Of a DNA stretch of 62,108 bases, positions 61,494 through 62,108 are shown piece after piece. Position numbers and translations under genes: made by a program. Source of the stretch: Methanomicrobia archaeon DTU008 (lineage in GTDB: Archaea > Thermoplasmatota > Thermoplasmata > Methanomassiliicoccales > Methanomassiliicoccaceae); the NCBI GenBank assembly GCA_001512965.1, contig LFRW01000022.1, positions 1 through 62,108 on the forward strand. Direction: 5' to 3'. Numbering within the stretch: the first letter of the stretch is position 1; each line of letters starts with the position of its first letter. The notes under the pieces were generated by a model that saw only the letters and a list, made by a program, of their open reading frames with translations, had not been told where the DNA came from and did not search any database.

Positions 61494-62108
61494 ACATGCA
61501 ACTGAAAGCGAAGTATATCGACATGGAATCGGCCGAATACACCTGCGTTCTGCATGTGGATGACGCCAGGGAGATGGGGGTAAGAGAGCAGGACCGCGTC
61601 AGGGTCAAGCACGAACGCAGTTCCGTGGTCACATTGGTCCACACCACCGATACGGTGGTCCAGCCTGGTGAAGTGGGCATCCTTGGACGTGCGTACGTCG
61701 AGCTTGGACCGGAGGCCGACGAGGTCATCGAAGTGGTCGCGACGTCCAGGCCCGCCTCGGTGGAGTTCATCAAGAAGAAGATGGCTGGAAAGGAGCTTTC
61801 GACCTCCGAGATACGTACGATCGTCAACGACATCGCCGAGCACAATCTGAGCAACATCGAGCTTACCGCATACGTCACCTCGTTGGAGATCAACGGTATG
61901 AACATCAGAGAGACCGCAGACCTCACCATGGCCATGGTGGAGACGGGTGAGGTCGTCGAGTTCGACCGGTCCCCCGTGTTCGACTTCCACTCCATAGGAG
62001 GATGTCCCGGCAACAAGATCACGCTTCTGGTCGTTCCCATAGTGGCAGCGGCCGGCCTGCTGATACCCAAGACCTCGTCCCGGGCGATAAGTTCAGCGGC
62101 GGGAACTT
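61490..62108 (+). CDS. deoA: AMP phosphorylase, N-terminal part
   Basis: The first 206 residues of an AMP phosphorylase, cut off by the right edge. The N-terminal domain typical of the archaeal class is complete, followed by VFDFHSIGGCPGNKITLLVV and IPKTSSRAISSAAGT, the phosphate and nucleotide site. It releases the base from AMP to give ribose-1,5-bisphosphate for the isomerase. The ATG at 61490 overlaps the RuBisCO stop. With its two neighbours it makes the entire AMP-to-3-phosphoglycerate route. Confidence 0.94.
   Translation, partial: MNMQLKAKYIDMESAEYTCVLHVDDAREMGVREQDRVRVKHERSSVVTLVHTTDTVVQPGEVGILGRAYVELGPEADEVIEVVATSRPASVEFIKKKMAGKELSTSEIRTIVNDIAEHNLSNIELTAYVTSLEINGMNIRETADLTMAMVETGEVVEFDRSPVFDFHSIGGCPGNKITLLVVPIVAAAGLLIPKTSSRAISSAAGT

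Noticed and set aside
1-62108. CRISPR arrays, insertion sequences or prophage genes
   Set aside because: No regularly spaced repeats, transposase, integrase or phage structural genes were seen; gene order is that of a stable chromosome.

Overview
The window is GC-rich archaeal DNA carried by single-copy housekeeping genes: Csl4 exosome subunit, Nob1, Alba, Taw2, archaeal PEP carboxylase, ether-lipid enzymes and an Fpo complex. The best guess is a Thermoplasmatota methanogen related to Methanomassiliicoccales. The reasons are an fpoABCDHIJKLMN operon with no fpoF or fpoO, a methanogenesis marker 11 homologue, the GC content, and a Ta0216-like B12/radical SAM protein. This assignment is inference; there is no rRNA gene or mcr gene to settle it. 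Many genes have a TATA-like box 25-30 nt before the start codon (leaderless style), while operon-internal genes have Shine-Dalgarno sites or ATGA overlaps.

Layout. 0-10 kb: a RavA/ViaA-like pair; a minus-strand operon of an MDR dehydrogenase, a pterin synthase-like protein and a GT4 glycosyltransferase; a Cys-rich winged-helix regulator beside a COG0523 GTPase; an Lrp regulator; an XRE-CBS regulator; a METTL5-like methylase; csl4. 10-14.5 kb: a coiled-coil miniprotein, a THUMP-less ThiI-like enzyme, nob1, geranylgeranyl reductase and GGPP synthase, a CBS protein. 14.5-24.6 kb: the fpo operon. 24.8-31.5 kb: a DJ-1-like protein, proC, then a radical SAM/uppS/marker-11 operon, a DUF2797 protein and kptA. 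31.8-40.2 kb: folD, fhs, and a tightly coupled hdrA1-hdrA2-mvhD-metV-metF operon. 40.3-42.9 kb: twin 28/29-residue miniproteins and a Cys-rich secreted protein, all preceded by the same palindrome. 43-50.5 kb: a RecB-like nuclease, acsE, purH, ppcA and a RACo-type corrinoid activator. 50.5-57.5 kb: an FAD reductase, taw2, unknowns, alba, a Bat-like regulator and glutamate dehydrogenase. 57.5 kb to the end: polX, then ribose-1,5-bisphosphate isomerase, type III RuBisCO and AMP phosphorylase.

How it works together. The most striking theme is bacterial-type tetrahydrofolate one-carbon chemistry in an archaeon. Formate-THF ligase, FolD, a MetFV reductase coupled to HdrA/MvhD-like electron-transfer subunits, AcsE methyltransferase and a 2Fe-2S corrinoid reductive activator together make a nearly complete acetogen-style methyl branch. 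PurH also consumes 10-formyl-THF. Energy conservation would go through the Fpo complex, whose FpoI carries four 4Fe-4S motifs and could be the electron entry point. A nucleotide salvage route (AMP to 3-phosphoglycerate) sits at the right end. No CO dehydrogenase/acetyl-CoA synthase, tRNA, rRNA, insertion sequence or CRISPR array was seen.
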